Shown here: positions 8,918 to 18,500 of the stretch, piece by piece
Layout: each line of letters begins with the position of its first letter
Position numbering within the stretch: the stretch's first letter is position 1
Source: Granulosicoccus sp045106855
GTDB taxonomy: Bacteria > Pseudomonadota > Gammaproteobacteria > Granulosicoccales > Granulosicoccaceae
DNA: 64,000 nt
Direction: 5' to 3'
NCBI GenBank assembly: GCA_045106855.1
Contig: JBGCFI010000011.1
Span: 62,001-126,000, forward strand
The notes under the pieces: generated by a model
Told to the model about the DNA's origin: nothing
The model's input: only the letters and a program-made list of their open reading frames with translations
Databases searched by the model: none
Program-made: the position numbers and the translations under genes

Positions 8918-9808
8918 TTGCTGGCGGATAACACATTGTCTTCTCTTACTTTTGGCTATGTGCTGATGCTTGGTGCATTCCTGTGTTTTTCTGTGATGGA
9001 CACGTCCGCCAAATGGCTAGTGGGAGCTGCAATTCCTGCATTACAGGTGGCATGGCTGCGTTATGTGGGTCATCTGCTTGTCGTCGTTGCCGTTTACGGC
9101 CCAGGTGAGCGGCGCGCTATTTTCCGTTCCAGTAACCCGAAACTACAAAGTGCGCGTGCAATATTTCTGTTGATGTCTACTTGCCTGAATTTTACGGCGC
9201 TACAATATCTGCCACTGACCCTGACGACAGCCATTTTTTTCGTTGCTCCATTAGTGGTATGTCTACTCAGTATCCCTGTTTTGGGGGAAAAAGTAGGAAT
9301 AAAACGCTTACTTGCAGTTCTCACGGGGTTTGGTGGTGTACTTGTCATCGTTCAGCCATGGAGTGAGAGTTTCGATCCTCACGTTTTTATTTCAATAGCA
9401 GCAATGCTGTTGGCTAGCGGCTACTTTGTCATGAGCCGTGTGATCGCCGGTATAGACAGTAATTCCACCACTCAGGTTTATGTATCCGGACTGGGTACTA
9501 TCTTGCTAGCGCCACTGGCGTTACATTTCTGGGTCTGGCCCGAAAATTTGCACACTTGGGGCCTGCTGACACTGATAGGTAGCCTTGGAATGATCGGACA
9601 TTCCATGCTCACCCGGGCCCATCAGTTCGCAGAAGCGTCAGTGCTGGCACCTACCATTTATTCGCAAGTTGTTTTTATTGCCGTGTTGAGCTGGATAGTA
9701 TTCGGCCAGCCGCCGGACAAGGCTACGGTTATCGGGACCTCTATTATTGTGGGTAGTGGCCTGTTCATCTGGTTTCGTGAACGTCAGTTACAGAACACCG
9801 AGAACTGA
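8918..9808 (+). CDS. EamA-family (DMT superfamily) transporter
   Basis: About 296 residues with ten hydrophobic segments arranged as two EamA repeats of five. The first repeat contains FSVMDTSAKWL and LRYVGHLL, the second LASGYFVMSRVIAG and TIYSQVVFIAVLSWIVFGQ; this pattern is the drug/metabolite exporter fold in the inner membrane. Members export amino acids, nucleosides or similar metabolites; the substrate is not deducible. The first start codon in frame is TTG at 8918 without a clear ribosome-binding site; the start could lie a few codons later. Confidence 0.85.
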   Translation: MLADNTLSSLTFGYVLMLGAFLCFSVMDTSAKWLVGAAIPALQVAWLRYVGHLLVVVAVYGPGERRAIFRSSNPKLQSARAIFLLMSTCLNFTALQYLPLTLTTAIFFVAPLVVCLLSIPVLGEKVGIKRLLAVLTGFGGVLVIVQPWSESFDPHVFISIAAMLLASGYFVMSRVIAGIDSNSTTQVYVSGLGTILLAPLALHFWVWPENLHTWGLLTLIGSLGMIGHSMLTRAHQFAEASVLAPTIYSQVVFIAVLSWIVFGQPPDKATVIGTSIIVGSGLFIWFRERQLQNTEN

Positions 9809-9875
9809 AATACGCTGTGGATGACAATCATTGTCTACCGGAAGAGGCGGCATCGGAGGTGCATCGTGCAGGCCG

Positions 9876-10709
9876 TTATGAATTGAGTAGAACTTTGTCC
9901 AGTAAACGTGTTGTTAAAAAGCGCTTTAGCGTTCCGATAAAATGTGTCGGTGTTGTCACATAGTAACGAGGCTTGGGATTGCGATGCTCAAGCGCATGTA
10001 TGAGCTTGTCTGTTACCGCTGAGCACGGCAATTCGAAACGATCCTTTTTCTGTGAAGGCTGATACAAGCGAGGCATTAGCTGAGACTCGTATTCGTATTT
10101 TGCTGATGAGTTCTGCCAATCAATCCAGCGTTCGAAATGCGGTATCGAATTTTCGCGGATTTTGGTACCAATGGGACCCGGCTCTATCAGGCTGATATGA
10201 ATATTGGTGTCATGTAATTCCAGCCGGAACGTATCGGTTAGACCTTCCATGGCAAATTTTGTGGAATTGTAAGCACCGCGATAGGGCAGGGCCACCATGC
10301 CCAGAACCGATGAGTTGTTAATAATTCTGCCACTGTTGTTTTGTCGCATGCCAGGTAGAACAGCATTGATTAACTCGAACTGGCCAAACAGATTGGTTTC
10401 GAAAATGGAGCGCAGGGCATCGCGAGGCAAATCCTCTACACGTCCGGGAATAGCAAAGGCCCCGTTGTTAAACAATGCATCCAGCGTTCCGCCAGTGAGT
10501 TCGTACACATGCTTCACTGCAGATTGTATTGATTTGCTGCTGGCATAGTCCAGCTCGAATGATTCAAGCCCTTTGCTTCTGAGAAAATCGCAATCACTCT
10601 CAGATCGACAGCTTGCGAATACGCGCCATCCACGATCGTGTAAGGTCATTGCTGCATCATAACCAATACCAGACGAACAGCCGGTAATCAGAATGGATGG
10701 TTTGTCCAT
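9876..10709 (-). CDS. Short-chain dehydrogenase/reductase (SDR)
   Basis: A 277-residue classical SDR. Residues 9-16 are TGCSSGIG, the nucleotide-binding TGxxxGIG motif; NNG follows in LFNNGAFA; the catalytic set is the Ser in INNSSVLG, and Tyr and Lys in YNSTK. The VFASCRSESD segment after strand 2 suggests NADP(H) preference. The C-terminal extension with 'HFIGTLKRFLTTRLLDKVL' is typical of the sub-group of DltE-like or YbbO-like SDRs acting on lipids or aldehydes. The substrate is unknown. It converges with the EamA gene. Confidence 0.85.
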   Translation of the reverse strand: MDKPSILITGCSSGIGYDAAMTLHDRGWRVFASCRSESDCDFLRSKGLESFELDYASSKSIQSAVKHVYELTGGTLDALFNNGAFAIPGRVEDLPRDALRSIFETNLFGQFELINAVLPGMRQNNSGRIINNSSVLGMVALPYRGAYNSTKFAMEGLTDTFRLELHDTNIHISLIEPGPIGTKIRENSIPHFERWIDWQNSSAKYEYESQLMPRLYQPSQKKDRFELPCSAVTDKLIHALEHRNPKPRYYVTTPTHFIGTLKRFLTTRLLDKVLLNS

Positions 10710-10746
10710 GATTATTCTACTGGTAATTACTCAAATTGCTGATTAG

Positions 10747-11442
10747 CTACATTGATTGCAACGACAGGTGTAGGGCGGCTTCGCAGTGAATCCGTGTTGT
10801 ATCATAAACCGGCACACCGACGTTATCACTGTTGAGTAGCATGCCTACCTCGGTGCATCCAAGGATAAGACTATCTGCTCCTGCCTCGATCAGTCTGCTT
10901 GCAATCTGCTCGTACGCACGGCGTCCATCTTCACTGATGATATTCTTGCACAATTCTTCATAAATAATGCGATGGGTGGTATTACGATCATTGGTATCCG
11001 GGATAACCGGGTGCAGACCTGAATGGATCAACCGGCCCGTATAAAAATCTTGTTCCATAGTAAATCGAGTTGCCATAAGGCCGGGAGCTGTCAAACTGTC
11101 GCTTTTAATACACGCGGCTGTTGCGTCTGCAATATGTATTAACGGAATATCGATACCGTGCATGATCTCATTTGCAAGCTTATGCATTGTATTGGTGGCA
11201 ATGAGTAAAATCTGAGCACCACCTTGTTCCAGCAAACGCGCTTCGCGGTTTAACGTCTCACCTGCTGCCTTCCAGTTGCCAGACATTTGGAAATGTTCGA
11301 TTTCGGCGAAATTTACCGATCGAATCAATAGCTCTGGTGAGTGCAGGCCACCGAATTGTTGTTGAGTCAGATTGCAAAGGTGTTGATAGTAGAGTTGCGT
11401 CGATGCTGCGGACATACCGCCCAGAATTCCAATAGTTTTCAT
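10747..11442 (-). CDS. Aspartate/glutamate racemase family protein, YgeA-like
   Basis: A 231-residue Asp/Glu racemase family protein that follows E. coli YgeA closely: KTIGILGGMSAAST at the start, GGLHSPELLIRSVNF, NTMHKLAN, HIADAT, TRFTMEQDFYTGRL and LGCTEVGML. The C-terminal catalytic cysteine is present in GCTE. At the N-terminal catalytic position the sequence is ATNTMH, with Thr where many racemases have Cys; E. coli YgeA is also described as having this Thr/Cys arrangement, so activity on L-Asp/L-Glu remains plausible. Its start overlaps the stop of the MFS gene by four bases, suggesting that the pair handles transport and racemisation of an amino acid. Confidence 0.85.
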   Translation of the reverse strand: MKTIGILGGMSAASTQLYYQHLCNLTQQQFGGLHSPELLIRSVNFAEIEHFQMSGNWKAAGETLNREARLLEQGGAQILLIATNTMHKLANEIMHGIDIPLIHIADATAACIKSDSLTAPGLMATRFTMEQDFYTGRLIHSGLHPVIPDTNDRNTTHRIIYEELCKNIISEDGRRAYEQIASRLIEAGADSLILGCTEVGMLLNSDNVGVPVYDTTRIHCEAALHLSLQSM

Positions 11443-12647
11443 GAATTGTCCAGACTGTTGTTTACGTGCTTGTAGTTTCGTTTAAGTATCGCAAGTGGGA
11501 TCAGCGAGAGCCCACAACTGCCAAACACAGCAAGTAGAAATATATTCCATCCTGATGCGTGATACAAAGCAACAGGCAGGAAGGAGCCGAATGCACCTGC
11601 AGTATAGTAAATCGAAATATACAAACCATTGACCAGACTTGCAGACTCTGGCTTCATGCTATTCAATAAACCTGACAACGTGGTATGTATGGTGAACATA
11701 CCGGCACAAGTCAGAAAACCGACGGCAATCATGGTTGCAATGTTATTCACGGTGTAAAGAGCAATTCCGCTCATAAAGACGATAACAGCAACAGTGAGAG
11801 TACGAAGCTCATTGCCTAGCAAGCGAGTCAGTGGTTTGATGAAAACTGCGATAATAATACCAATAACATAGCCTAGGTATAACAAAGATATACTGGATGC
11901 ATCAATGCCCGGGTTTACTTCTACCATGCGAAACGGCAGGGCATTGAGAATGGCAACAAAGGAAAAGAACACCAGAAATATCATCAAGTAACCTGATAAA
12001 AACGTCACGTCTGTAATGAGTTTGTGCGCTGAAGTCCACGTGTTGTCTGTGTTTTCGGAGGGAAGAGAGGCATCTCTGGCAGCAAAAAAAAGCCCTGCAC
12101 TACACAACAATAAGAGCACGCCCAGTAACTGAAAGGTCGTCGTCCAGTGAGTCCAGCTGCTGACATAACCTCCGATAAGTCGACCGCCGAGGCCGCCCAC
12201 AATGGTTGTGGCAACATACAAGGAAATACGACTGGCGATAGCCTCACGTTCGCCTTGCTTGCTGCAGTAGGTCACGGCCGCCGTGAAAATAGCAGGATAT
12301 AAAAAGCTCTGAGCAGTGCGTGCGGCTAGCAGTATCGAAAATGTAGGTGCACTGGCAAATACAAATTGTAGGATGCCAAGCAGCAAGGTTGATATTACCA
12401 ACAAGCGCTGAGCACTATAGCGTTGCAGCCATACACCGATACCTAACGGCGCTATTGCCAGGCCAATAAGGGTGACTGTTATCAATAGGGCAACGCGCGT
12501 GGGAGAAACGCCGTAAAACTCAGCAAAAAAGGGCAGTAAGGGTTGAGGTGCGTAGAGTGCAGAAAATGCTGCAAAGGTGGCGATAAGCGCTAATGAGAAG
12601 CTGCGACCTGCAGGCGGAGGGGCGGCCCGACTTAACCATGAAATCAC
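11439..12647 (-). CDS. Major facilitator superfamily transporter
   Basis: A 402-residue MFS protein with twelve predicted membrane helices. It begins with a proline-rich cytoplasmic tail, then ALYAPQPLLPFFAEFYGVSPT, a pattern of the YnfM/arabinose-exporter-like group of proton-driven exporters, and has a central loop at about residues 190-205. It is the first gene of a two-gene unit with the racemase, overlapping it by ATGA. Export or uptake of an amino acid or a related compound is an inference from that neighbour only. Confidence 0.85.
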   Translation of the reverse strand: MISWLSRAAPPPAGRSFSLALIATFAAFSALYAPQPLLPFFAEFYGVSPTRVALLITVTLIGLAIAPLGIGVWLQRYSAQRLLVISTLLLGILQFVFASAPTFSILLAARTAQSFLYPAIFTAAVTYCSKQGEREAIASRISLYVATTIVGGLGGRLIGGYVSSWTHWTTTFQLLGVLLLLCSAGLFFAARDASLPSENTDNTWTSAHKLITDVTFLSGYLMIFLVFFSFVAILNALPFRMVEVNPGIDASSISLLYLGYVIGIIIAVFIKPLTRLLGNELRTLTVAVIVFMSGIALYTVNNIATMIAVGFLTCAGMFTIHTTLSGLLNSMKPESASLVNGLYISIYYTAGAFGSFLPVALYHASGWNIFLLAVFGSCGLSLIPLAILKRNYKHVNNSLDNS

Positions 12648-12865
12648 TAAATCCTTCCCCTTCCTCTTTTTTTTGTGCCGAAAAGTGTTTAGTCGGAACG
12701 ATTGTCTGTATTAGATTACTCTATGTCATGCACAAGAAACAAAATGGCTGTCGACATGACTCAGCGATTCACGAAAGGCTAAATGAGGTTGACATCATAA
12801 GTCACCGCGCGCCGATAGGGGGACATTCCTGTAAACTCATGGTAATTTGACAGGTGAGCTGCTTT

Positions 12866-13915
12866 TCAGGCTTGCTCCGGGCAGGCTGTCTGTGATTGAG
12901 TGTCTGGTGTGACGATGGGTGGTAGCACGATGGATTCGTCAATTGCCCGCTCAAGTAACAGACCCATACGATGCGTGTCTATCTCCACGGGAAGCTGCCG
13001 GGACTGGATCATCTGCCACTGTTGTTCGTTGCGTTCTGCCACGCTAAATCTGAAGATATAGCCACCTGCGATGCCAATGCGAAGATCAGATGCGATTAGT
13101 TCATTGTCTTCAACGCTCAGGGAATACAAACCTTGAGTGAACCAGTCGAGTCGTTGCACATGCCCGAAATCCAGCCATTTTTTACATAAGGTCTTACCGT
13201 TGTCATAACGGGATAGCTCTATGGCAACGTTTGAATCAAGAAGTGAGCTGTAGCCTTCATAGTAGTGTTCGTTTGTCACGACGACAGTACGCCAAAGCAA
13301 CGATAGCGGAAACGGTGCAATCATCGTCTGCTGTGCCTGTATGCCAAGTTTTGCAAGGGTGTCATCGAATTTCTGACTTACCTGATGCTGGGCGACAAGG
13401 GTCCAGGCCAGGTAAGCCGTACTCACGATAAGGCTGGTAACAACCCACGACAGTGATCTTTTGTACGGCCAGCGCCAGGCGGCGATCACCGCCACAATCA
13501 GTGGCAGGGTGTACAGAGGATCGATGACGAATACCGAGCCCAGTACGGTTGGTGCGCTCGTTAGTGGCCAGAGTATCTGGGTGCCATAGGTTGTAAAGCA
13601 ATCCAGCAATGGATGGGTAAACAATACCAGCCATACACCTCTCAGAGAGTGTCGGTAAGGTAGCGTTGCATCCGTAAAAAGCCGTTGTACTAGCCACGCG
13701 ATGGGCAGGCTAATGAGGCTTAGAACCAAGAGAGAGTGACTCCAGCTTCTATGATAGGTAAAGCTTTCTACGGCATCTGCGTAGGGTACTAGTACATCCA
13801 TGTCGGGCAGGGTGCCAAGTACCGCACCTAGTATAAGTGCCCGTCTACCGAGGCGTTCGCCCAGAGTAATGTGCGCAAGGGAGGCACCAAGCACTATCTG
13901 CGAAACCGAATCCAT
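12866..13915 (-). CDS. YdjM/DUF457-type membrane-bound metal-dependent hydrolase
   Basis: A 349-residue inner-membrane protein. The N-terminal half carries the family signature: MDSVSQIVLGASLAH, GTLPDMDVLVPY with acidic metal ligands, YHRSWSHSLLV, and LFTHPLLDCFTTYGT; His and Asp residues in these segments are thought to bind a metal. Several membrane helices surround them, and a ~150-residue soluble C-terminal domain follows. Homologues include YdjM, an SOS-induced protein, and YfhO-like proteins; the reaction catalysed is not known. It is just downstream of the RND operon but 30 bases apart, perhaps cotranscribed. Confidence 0.8.
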   Translation of the reverse strand: MDSVSQIVLGASLAHITLGERLGRRALILGAVLGTLPDMDVLVPYADAVESFTYHRSWSHSLLVLSLISLPIAWLVQRLFTDATLPYRHSLRGVWLVLFTHPLLDCFTTYGTQILWPLTSAPTVLGSVFVIDPLYTLPLIVAVIAAWRWPYKRSLSWVVTSLIVSTAYLAWTLVAQHQVSQKFDDTLAKLGIQAQQTMIAPFPLSLLWRTVVVTNEHYYEGYSSLLDSNVAIELSRYDNGKTLCKKWLDFGHVQRLDWFTQGLYSLSVEDNELIASDLRIGIAGGYIFRFSVAERNEQQWQMIQSRQLPVEIDTHRMGLLLERAIDESIVLPPIVTPDTQSQTACPEQA

Positions 13916-13945
13916 TGTTCGAGCTTTAGTCGCTTGTCGTTTTAT

Positions 13946-16900
13946 CTATCGCGGCTGCGCTGGTCTCATGACAAGAGAATCTGCTTGCTCGAGTTCGTCG
14001 GCCAGTCTTTTTTCGTTGGCAGCTTTGGTACGGGAAAATCCTGCCAGTAAGGCATAGGCTACAGGTGTCAGAAACAGTGTGAATACAGTCGCTATCCCCA
14101 GGCCCCCGACAATTATCCACCCGAGCGCAATACGCGCTTCAGCGCCAGCACCTGATGCCAGAACCAAAGGTATTCCACTGAGAACGGTAGATAGCATCGT
14201 CATAGTGATGGGACGCAATCGGCGTGTGGCTGCTTGCAACGCAGCCTCTTTCACCGCCAGTCCTCCATCACGAAGCTGGTTGGCAAACTCGACCATTAGA
14301 ATGCCGTTTTTTGCCATGATGCCAACCAGTAATACCAAGCCTATCTGGCTATAGACGTTAAGCGTAGTCCCTGTGAAATACAAGGCAAAGACAGCGCTAG
14401 CTAGCCCGAATGGCACGGTAAAAATAAGGATCAGACTACTTACGAAGCTTTCGAATTGCGCAGCCAGAACCAGAAATACAATGACAATCGCAAAGCCGAA
14501 CGTCAGTGCCAATCCATTAGAGGTTTCATTCAGGCTTGCAGCCTCCGCCAGAGGAATGAGCCTCATATCAGATTGGAGTAGTGGCCCGGCAAGATTCTCC
14601 AGTTCATTCAAGGCATCGCGAAGAGCAAAGTCTGGTGTCAATCCCGCTGTTATCGTAACGGCACGTGAACGAGCCTCCCGTGGCAGTGAAGGAGCGATCG
14701 CCTGTTCTCGCAATGTGGCAATTGAACTCATGGGAACGATCCGGCCATCCGATGTCTGCAAAAAGAGATTGGACAGATCGGTGGGATCATTGATCGGCTG
14801 AGCCGTTGACACCAGTTTGACTGAGACAGCCCTGTCTTCTATGAAGACATCTCCCAGTTCGCGACCATCGAGTACTGATTGCATGGCTGAAGCAAGACCG
14901 TCTATGGCGATACCCAGGTCGGCTGCCCGCTCTCTGTCAATGCTGATTGATAACTGCGCCTGATTGGTTTCGTAGTCCAGGCGCACTCTGCCGAAACGAG
15001 AATCCTGCTCGAGCATTTCTACCAGTGCATCTGCTGTAGTCGCAAGTTCTGAATAGCTGTTTCCAGCAATGGCCATTTTAAGACCTGATCCTGCGCCGCG
15101 TATACCCAGACTATTGGGTTGAATGGCAAAAGCCCGCACACCCGGAATGGAACCCAGGCCCCGGTTAATTTCAGATACGATTGTCTGCTGGCTGCGTTCC
15201 CGTTCGGCCCATGGTGCGAGCGTGACCACCATGAAACCATTATTGGAGCTGCCACGTCCGGCAATCGAAAAGACGTTTTGCGCTTCTTTGTTGTCGAGAT
15301 AGGGTTGAACAAGAGATTCTATTTTTCTGATCTGGGCGGCGGTATATTCCAGGCTTACTCCCTGAGGTGCGCTGATACGCATGAGAACTACCGAGCGATC
15401 TTCTCTGGGTAGTAATTCTTCAGAGACTTTCCCGAGTGTGTTCCAGGCAGTGGCCGCGGCGAGACAGGCCAATAGCACAACAAGCCAGGGAGCGTTAAGG
15501 CAGATCGCCAGACAGGTTGTATAAAAACCGGCCAGTTGCTTGCCAAGCTTTATTACTATTCGTACGATTGCGTTGGGTTTTTTTGCGTTTTTTTCGCTGG
15601 TAGCCTCTTTTAATAATACTGAGGCCAGCATCGGACAAAGCGTAAGCGCCACAATCGAAGATATGGTGACCGCAATAGCTAGAACGAATCCGAATTCGCG
15701 GAACAGACCCCCGGCTTGTCCGGGTAGGAAGGACAGCGGTATGAATACGGCTGCCAGCACTGCTGTTGTGGTTATGACGGCGAAAAACACTTGGCGGGTG
15801 CCAATAACAGCAGCAGCTCTTGACCCCATTCCCTGATTGCGTCGGTTAACAATATTTTCAAGCACAACGATGGCGTCGTCCACAACCATACCCGTAGCCA
15901 GAACCAGTGCCAGTAAGGTCAAAATGTTTATTGAAAAACCGGCAAGCCAGATACCAGCAATGGTACCGATCAGAGCGACCGGCATCGTTATGGCGGGTAT
16001 AAGCGTAGCGCGCCAGTTAAGCAAGAAAATAAAAATGATACCAATGACGATGGAGATCGCCATTGCCAGTGACTTCAGCACTTCTCTGATAGATCCATTG
16101 ATGAAAACTGCGTCGTCACTGGTTACGCGTATATCCATATTGGCTGGAAGCGTCTGTCGAACGCGTTCTGCGGTAGCTCGAACATCCCGGGAAATTTCAA
16201 GGGTGTTGGATCCTGCCTGGCGGATGATGGCAAAGCCGATACCCGTCTTGCCATTTGCGCGTAGAGAGCTCGAACCGATGTCGGCACCAAGAGTAACTGT
16301 CGCAACATCACCGATACGCGTACGGCCGCGGATAATCAAGTCCTCGAATGCTGCTGCTGAATTTACCGAGGCCGTGGCCCTGACCGACAAATCCTGTGTA
16401 TCACTGGATAATGAACCGGCTGGCGTATCGAATGCAGCATTAGACAAAGCCGATGCTAGATCGGCAATACTTAATCCCCGGCTGGCAAGCTTTGATTGAT
16501 CAACATCGATACGAAATACTTCTTCTCGATCACCATAGACTCTTACATCGGCAACGCCATTGATAGCCGTAAAGTTATCGAGTACCTGCTCTTCGACAAT
16601 TAATGTCATCTGTTCGGCAGTCATGCTGTCTGAGGTTACGGCAAGGCGCAAAACGGCTTCTGCATCGCTATCGGCTTTGACAATTCGAGGATCGCTGACA
16701 TCATCGGGCAGGTCGCGAGAAACACGTGCAATCGCATCGCGCATGTCACTGGCTGCGACATCCAGATTCGTCGAATCACGAAAATCTATCGTTACTCTAC
16801 TGCGCCCGAAGGATGAAGAAGACGAAATATTCTTGACCCCGGCTACCCGGCCTGCGGCTGATTCAATGATGGCAGTGACTTCTCTATCAATCGTTTCCGG

Positions 16901-17101
16901 CGCAGCGCCCGTGTAGTCTGTATTCACGGTAATGACCGGGTTGTCGACGGAGGGCAGTTCGCGTATCTCCACTCCGGCAATTGCCGCAAGCCCCGCAACA
17001 ACAATCAGAAGGCTCAACACGATAGCCAGAACCGGCCTTTTTATGAACAACGATGTCATGTCAGACATGGTGTTGGTCACGGTTTGAGTGTGCGTGCTCA
17101 T
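13946..17101 (-). CDS. RND multidrug efflux permease (HAE-1 type)
   Basis: A 1051-residue inner-membrane pump of the AcrB/MdtC class. It starts with SLFIKRPVLAIVLSLLI and has the usual duplicated layout: TM1, a periplasmic pore/docking domain, TM2-6, TM7, a second periplasmic domain and TM8-12. TM4 has GMVVDDAIVVLENI, with the Asp pair that relays protons. Drugs or metabolites are taken from the periplasm and exported through an outer-membrane channel, which is not encoded in this operon. ATG at 17101 overlaps the adaptor stop (ATGA), which supports this start over internal methionines. Substrate range is unknown. Confidence 0.93.
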   Translation of the reverse strand: MSTHTQTVTNTMSDMTSLFIKRPVLAIVLSLLIVVAGLAAIAGVEIRELPSVDNPVITVNTDYTGAAPETIDREVTAIIESAAGRVAGVKNISSSSSFGRSRVTIDFRDSTNLDVAASDMRDAIARVSRDLPDDVSDPRIVKADSDAEAVLRLAVTSDSMTAEQMTLIVEEQVLDNFTAINGVADVRVYGDREEVFRIDVDQSKLASRGLSIADLASALSNAAFDTPAGSLSSDTQDLSVRATASVNSAAAFEDLIIRGRTRIGDVATVTLGADIGSSSLRANGKTGIGFAIIRQAGSNTLEISRDVRATAERVRQTLPANMDIRVTSDDAVFINGSIREVLKSLAMAISIVIGIIFIFLLNWRATLIPAITMPVALIGTIAGIWLAGFSINILTLLALVLATGMVVDDAIVVLENIVNRRNQGMGSRAAAVIGTRQVFFAVITTTAVLAAVFIPLSFLPGQAGGLFREFGFVLAIAVTISSIVALTLCPMLASVLLKEATSEKNAKKPNAIVRIVIKLGKQLAGFYTTCLAICLNAPWLVVLLACLAAATAWNTLGKVSEELLPREDRSVVLMRISAPQGVSLEYTAAQIRKIESLVQPYLDNKEAQNVFSIAGRGSSNNGFMVVTLAPWAERERSQQTIVSEINRGLGSIPGVRAFAIQPNSLGIRGAGSGLKMAIAGNSYSELATTADALVEMLEQDSRFGRVRLDYETNQAQLSISIDRERAADLGIAIDGLASAMQSVLDGRELGDVFIEDRAVSVKLVSTAQPINDPTDLSNLFLQTSDGRIVPMSSIATLREQAIAPSLPREARSRAVTITAGLTPDFALRDALNELENLAGPLLQSDMRLIPLAEAASLNETSNGLALTFGFAIVIVFLVLAAQFESFVSSLILIFTVPFGLASAVFALYFTGTTLNVYSQIGLVLLVGIMAKNGILMVEFANQLRDGGLAVKEAALQAATRRLRPITMTMLSTVLSGIPLVLASGAGAEARIALGWIIVGGLGIATVFTLFLTPVAYALLAGFSRTKAANEKRLADELEQADSLVMRPAQPR

Positions 17102-18297
17102 GATCCGGCGGCGGGCTTGACGGAAGCAGACGCAGCCGGTTTCCCTTGTCGGGCTCCACCTTCAGGTGTTGGCGGGCGTTGTGATGCGCCTTCTATCCTT
17201 ACGCTGGCTCCTGGACGCAAGGAGAGAAGCCCCTCACTGGCAATTTTATCGCCGGGTTTCAATGTGGCGTCAACCAGTACTGACTCAGGGTTTCGCTGGA
17301 TTATTCTTGCTGGTATTTTTTGAACTTTGCTATCGACTATCTGCCAGACGAAAGATCCACCTGAGTCCCACTGTATGGCGAGTGGATTTACGGCCGGATA
17401 CGTTTGACCGGGAAATCTGAGCTGCAGTTCGAAAGACATTCCCGGGCGGAGTTTATCCATGGGGTTTTTTATTCGAGCCTTGACTGGCAGCGTTCGGCTG
17501 TCGCGTTCGATTCGGCTGCCTATACCGCTCACGATGCCATCATACTGCTTACCCGGATCGGCCAGGGCTGTCGCCATCACGTTCTGCTCAAGCGTAATCT
17601 GGTTGGCAAAACGCTCTGGCACCCAGAACTCAACGACCAGTTCTGATCGGTCATCGATTGTCATCAATTCGGTCTGCGCATCGATGTAATTGCCGGTATC
17701 TACTGATACGAAGCCGACTATTCCTGCTATCGGCGCGGTGATAGTACGGCGCGCAAGCTTTAGTTCCGCGTCGCGCAGGGCCAGTTGAGCATCACTCAAT
17801 GCGGCGCGTGCACGATTGCGCTCTACCTGAGTTGTGGTTCTTGATCGATACAGCTGTTCGAGTCGCGTTGCATCAGCTTCGGCCTCGGCAGCCTCACGTG
17901 CTGCTCTGTCACGTGCAATCTGTTGTTCTTCATCATCAAGTCTTGCGAGTATAGAATTGGCCTCCACCTGTTGACCGGGGGAGACCAGAACCTCGGTTAA
18001 AACGCCACCGCTTAACGGCACGACACTAACGGATGCCTGTGCGGTTCCATTTCCAACGGCTTTCAGCCGATCATTGATGAGAACTTGCGTGACGTCGCTG
18101 GCAACTATCAGAGGAGCCGGTCTTGATCTGCCACCAGCACCACGGCGGCCTGAATTGCCTGCCGCTGGGCTGCCATTGGATTTTGCCGCATCGCCGGATC
18201 CTGCATTATCTGACGTGTCGCTTGAGATGGCTCGAAAACCGATGACTCCTGCGATGATCACGGCCGCTCCGAATGCGGCCAAGGTGAATGTTTTCAT
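17098..18297 (-). CDS. RND efflux periplasmic adaptor (membrane fusion protein)
   Basis: A 399-residue membrane fusion protein. Residues 1-22 form a signal anchor, followed by a low-complexity Gly/Ser/Pro/Arg stretch (~35-62). Then come the beta-barrel and lipoyl parts (VVPLSGGVLTEVLVSPGQQV), a coiled-coil hairpin (residues ~113-165, Arg/Glu/Ala-rich), the second lipoyl half (LARRTITAPIAGIVGFVSV) and the membrane-proximal domain. It links the RND pump to an outer-membrane channel. It is the first gene of the two-gene operon. The C-terminal tail is Pro/Ala/Ser-rich, unlike the compact family core. Confidence 0.92.
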   Translation of the reverse strand: MKTFTLAAFGAAVIIAGVIGFRAISSDTSDNAGSGDAAKSNGSPAAGNSGRRGAGGRSRPAPLIVASDVTQVLINDRLKAVGNGTAQASVSVVPLSGGVLTEVLVSPGQQVEANSILARLDDEEQQIARDRAAREAAEAEADATRLEQLYRSRTTTQVERNRARAALSDAQLALRDAELKLARRTITAPIAGIVGFVSVDTGNYIDAQTELMTIDDRSELVVEFWVPERFANQITLEQNVMATALADPGKQYDGIVSGIGSRIERDSRTLPVKARIKNPMDKLRPGMSFELQLRFPGQTYPAVNPLAIQWDSGGSFVWQIVDSKVQKIPARIIQRNPESVLVDATLKPGDKIASEGLLSLRPGASVRIEGASQRPPTPEGGARQGKPAASASVKPAAGS

Positions 18298-18500
18298 AAA
18301 TCAAGGTATACCAAGAGGTTTTGACGACCAATCAGGCATGTTGCTCTAGCGGTTTCATCCTAAATGTTGTACGAGTTGGACACAAAACCGATTTCCTTAA
18401 TAGCTTACGCCTGAATTGTGTAAAAAAATACAATTTCAAGTGTATAAATAAGACATGAATGTACAGTTACACCCGACGGTTAACGAGAATAGAGTCAGAA

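Noticed and set aside
9823..9835. GACAAT-C-ATTGTC palindrome between the EamA and SDR genes
   Set aside because: Lies between convergent genes, no T-run and no plausible regulator; likely chance.
15837..16499. Long plus-strand frame of 220 codons inside the RND permease
   Set aside because: Rich in Ser, Arg, Thr and Ala with no motifs; it is antisense to a well-supported pump gene.
18303..18314. GGTATACC core near the RND adaptor start
   Set aside because: Arms do not extend as a palindrome and the site is directly upstream of the start codon; a chance match to the operator core is likely.
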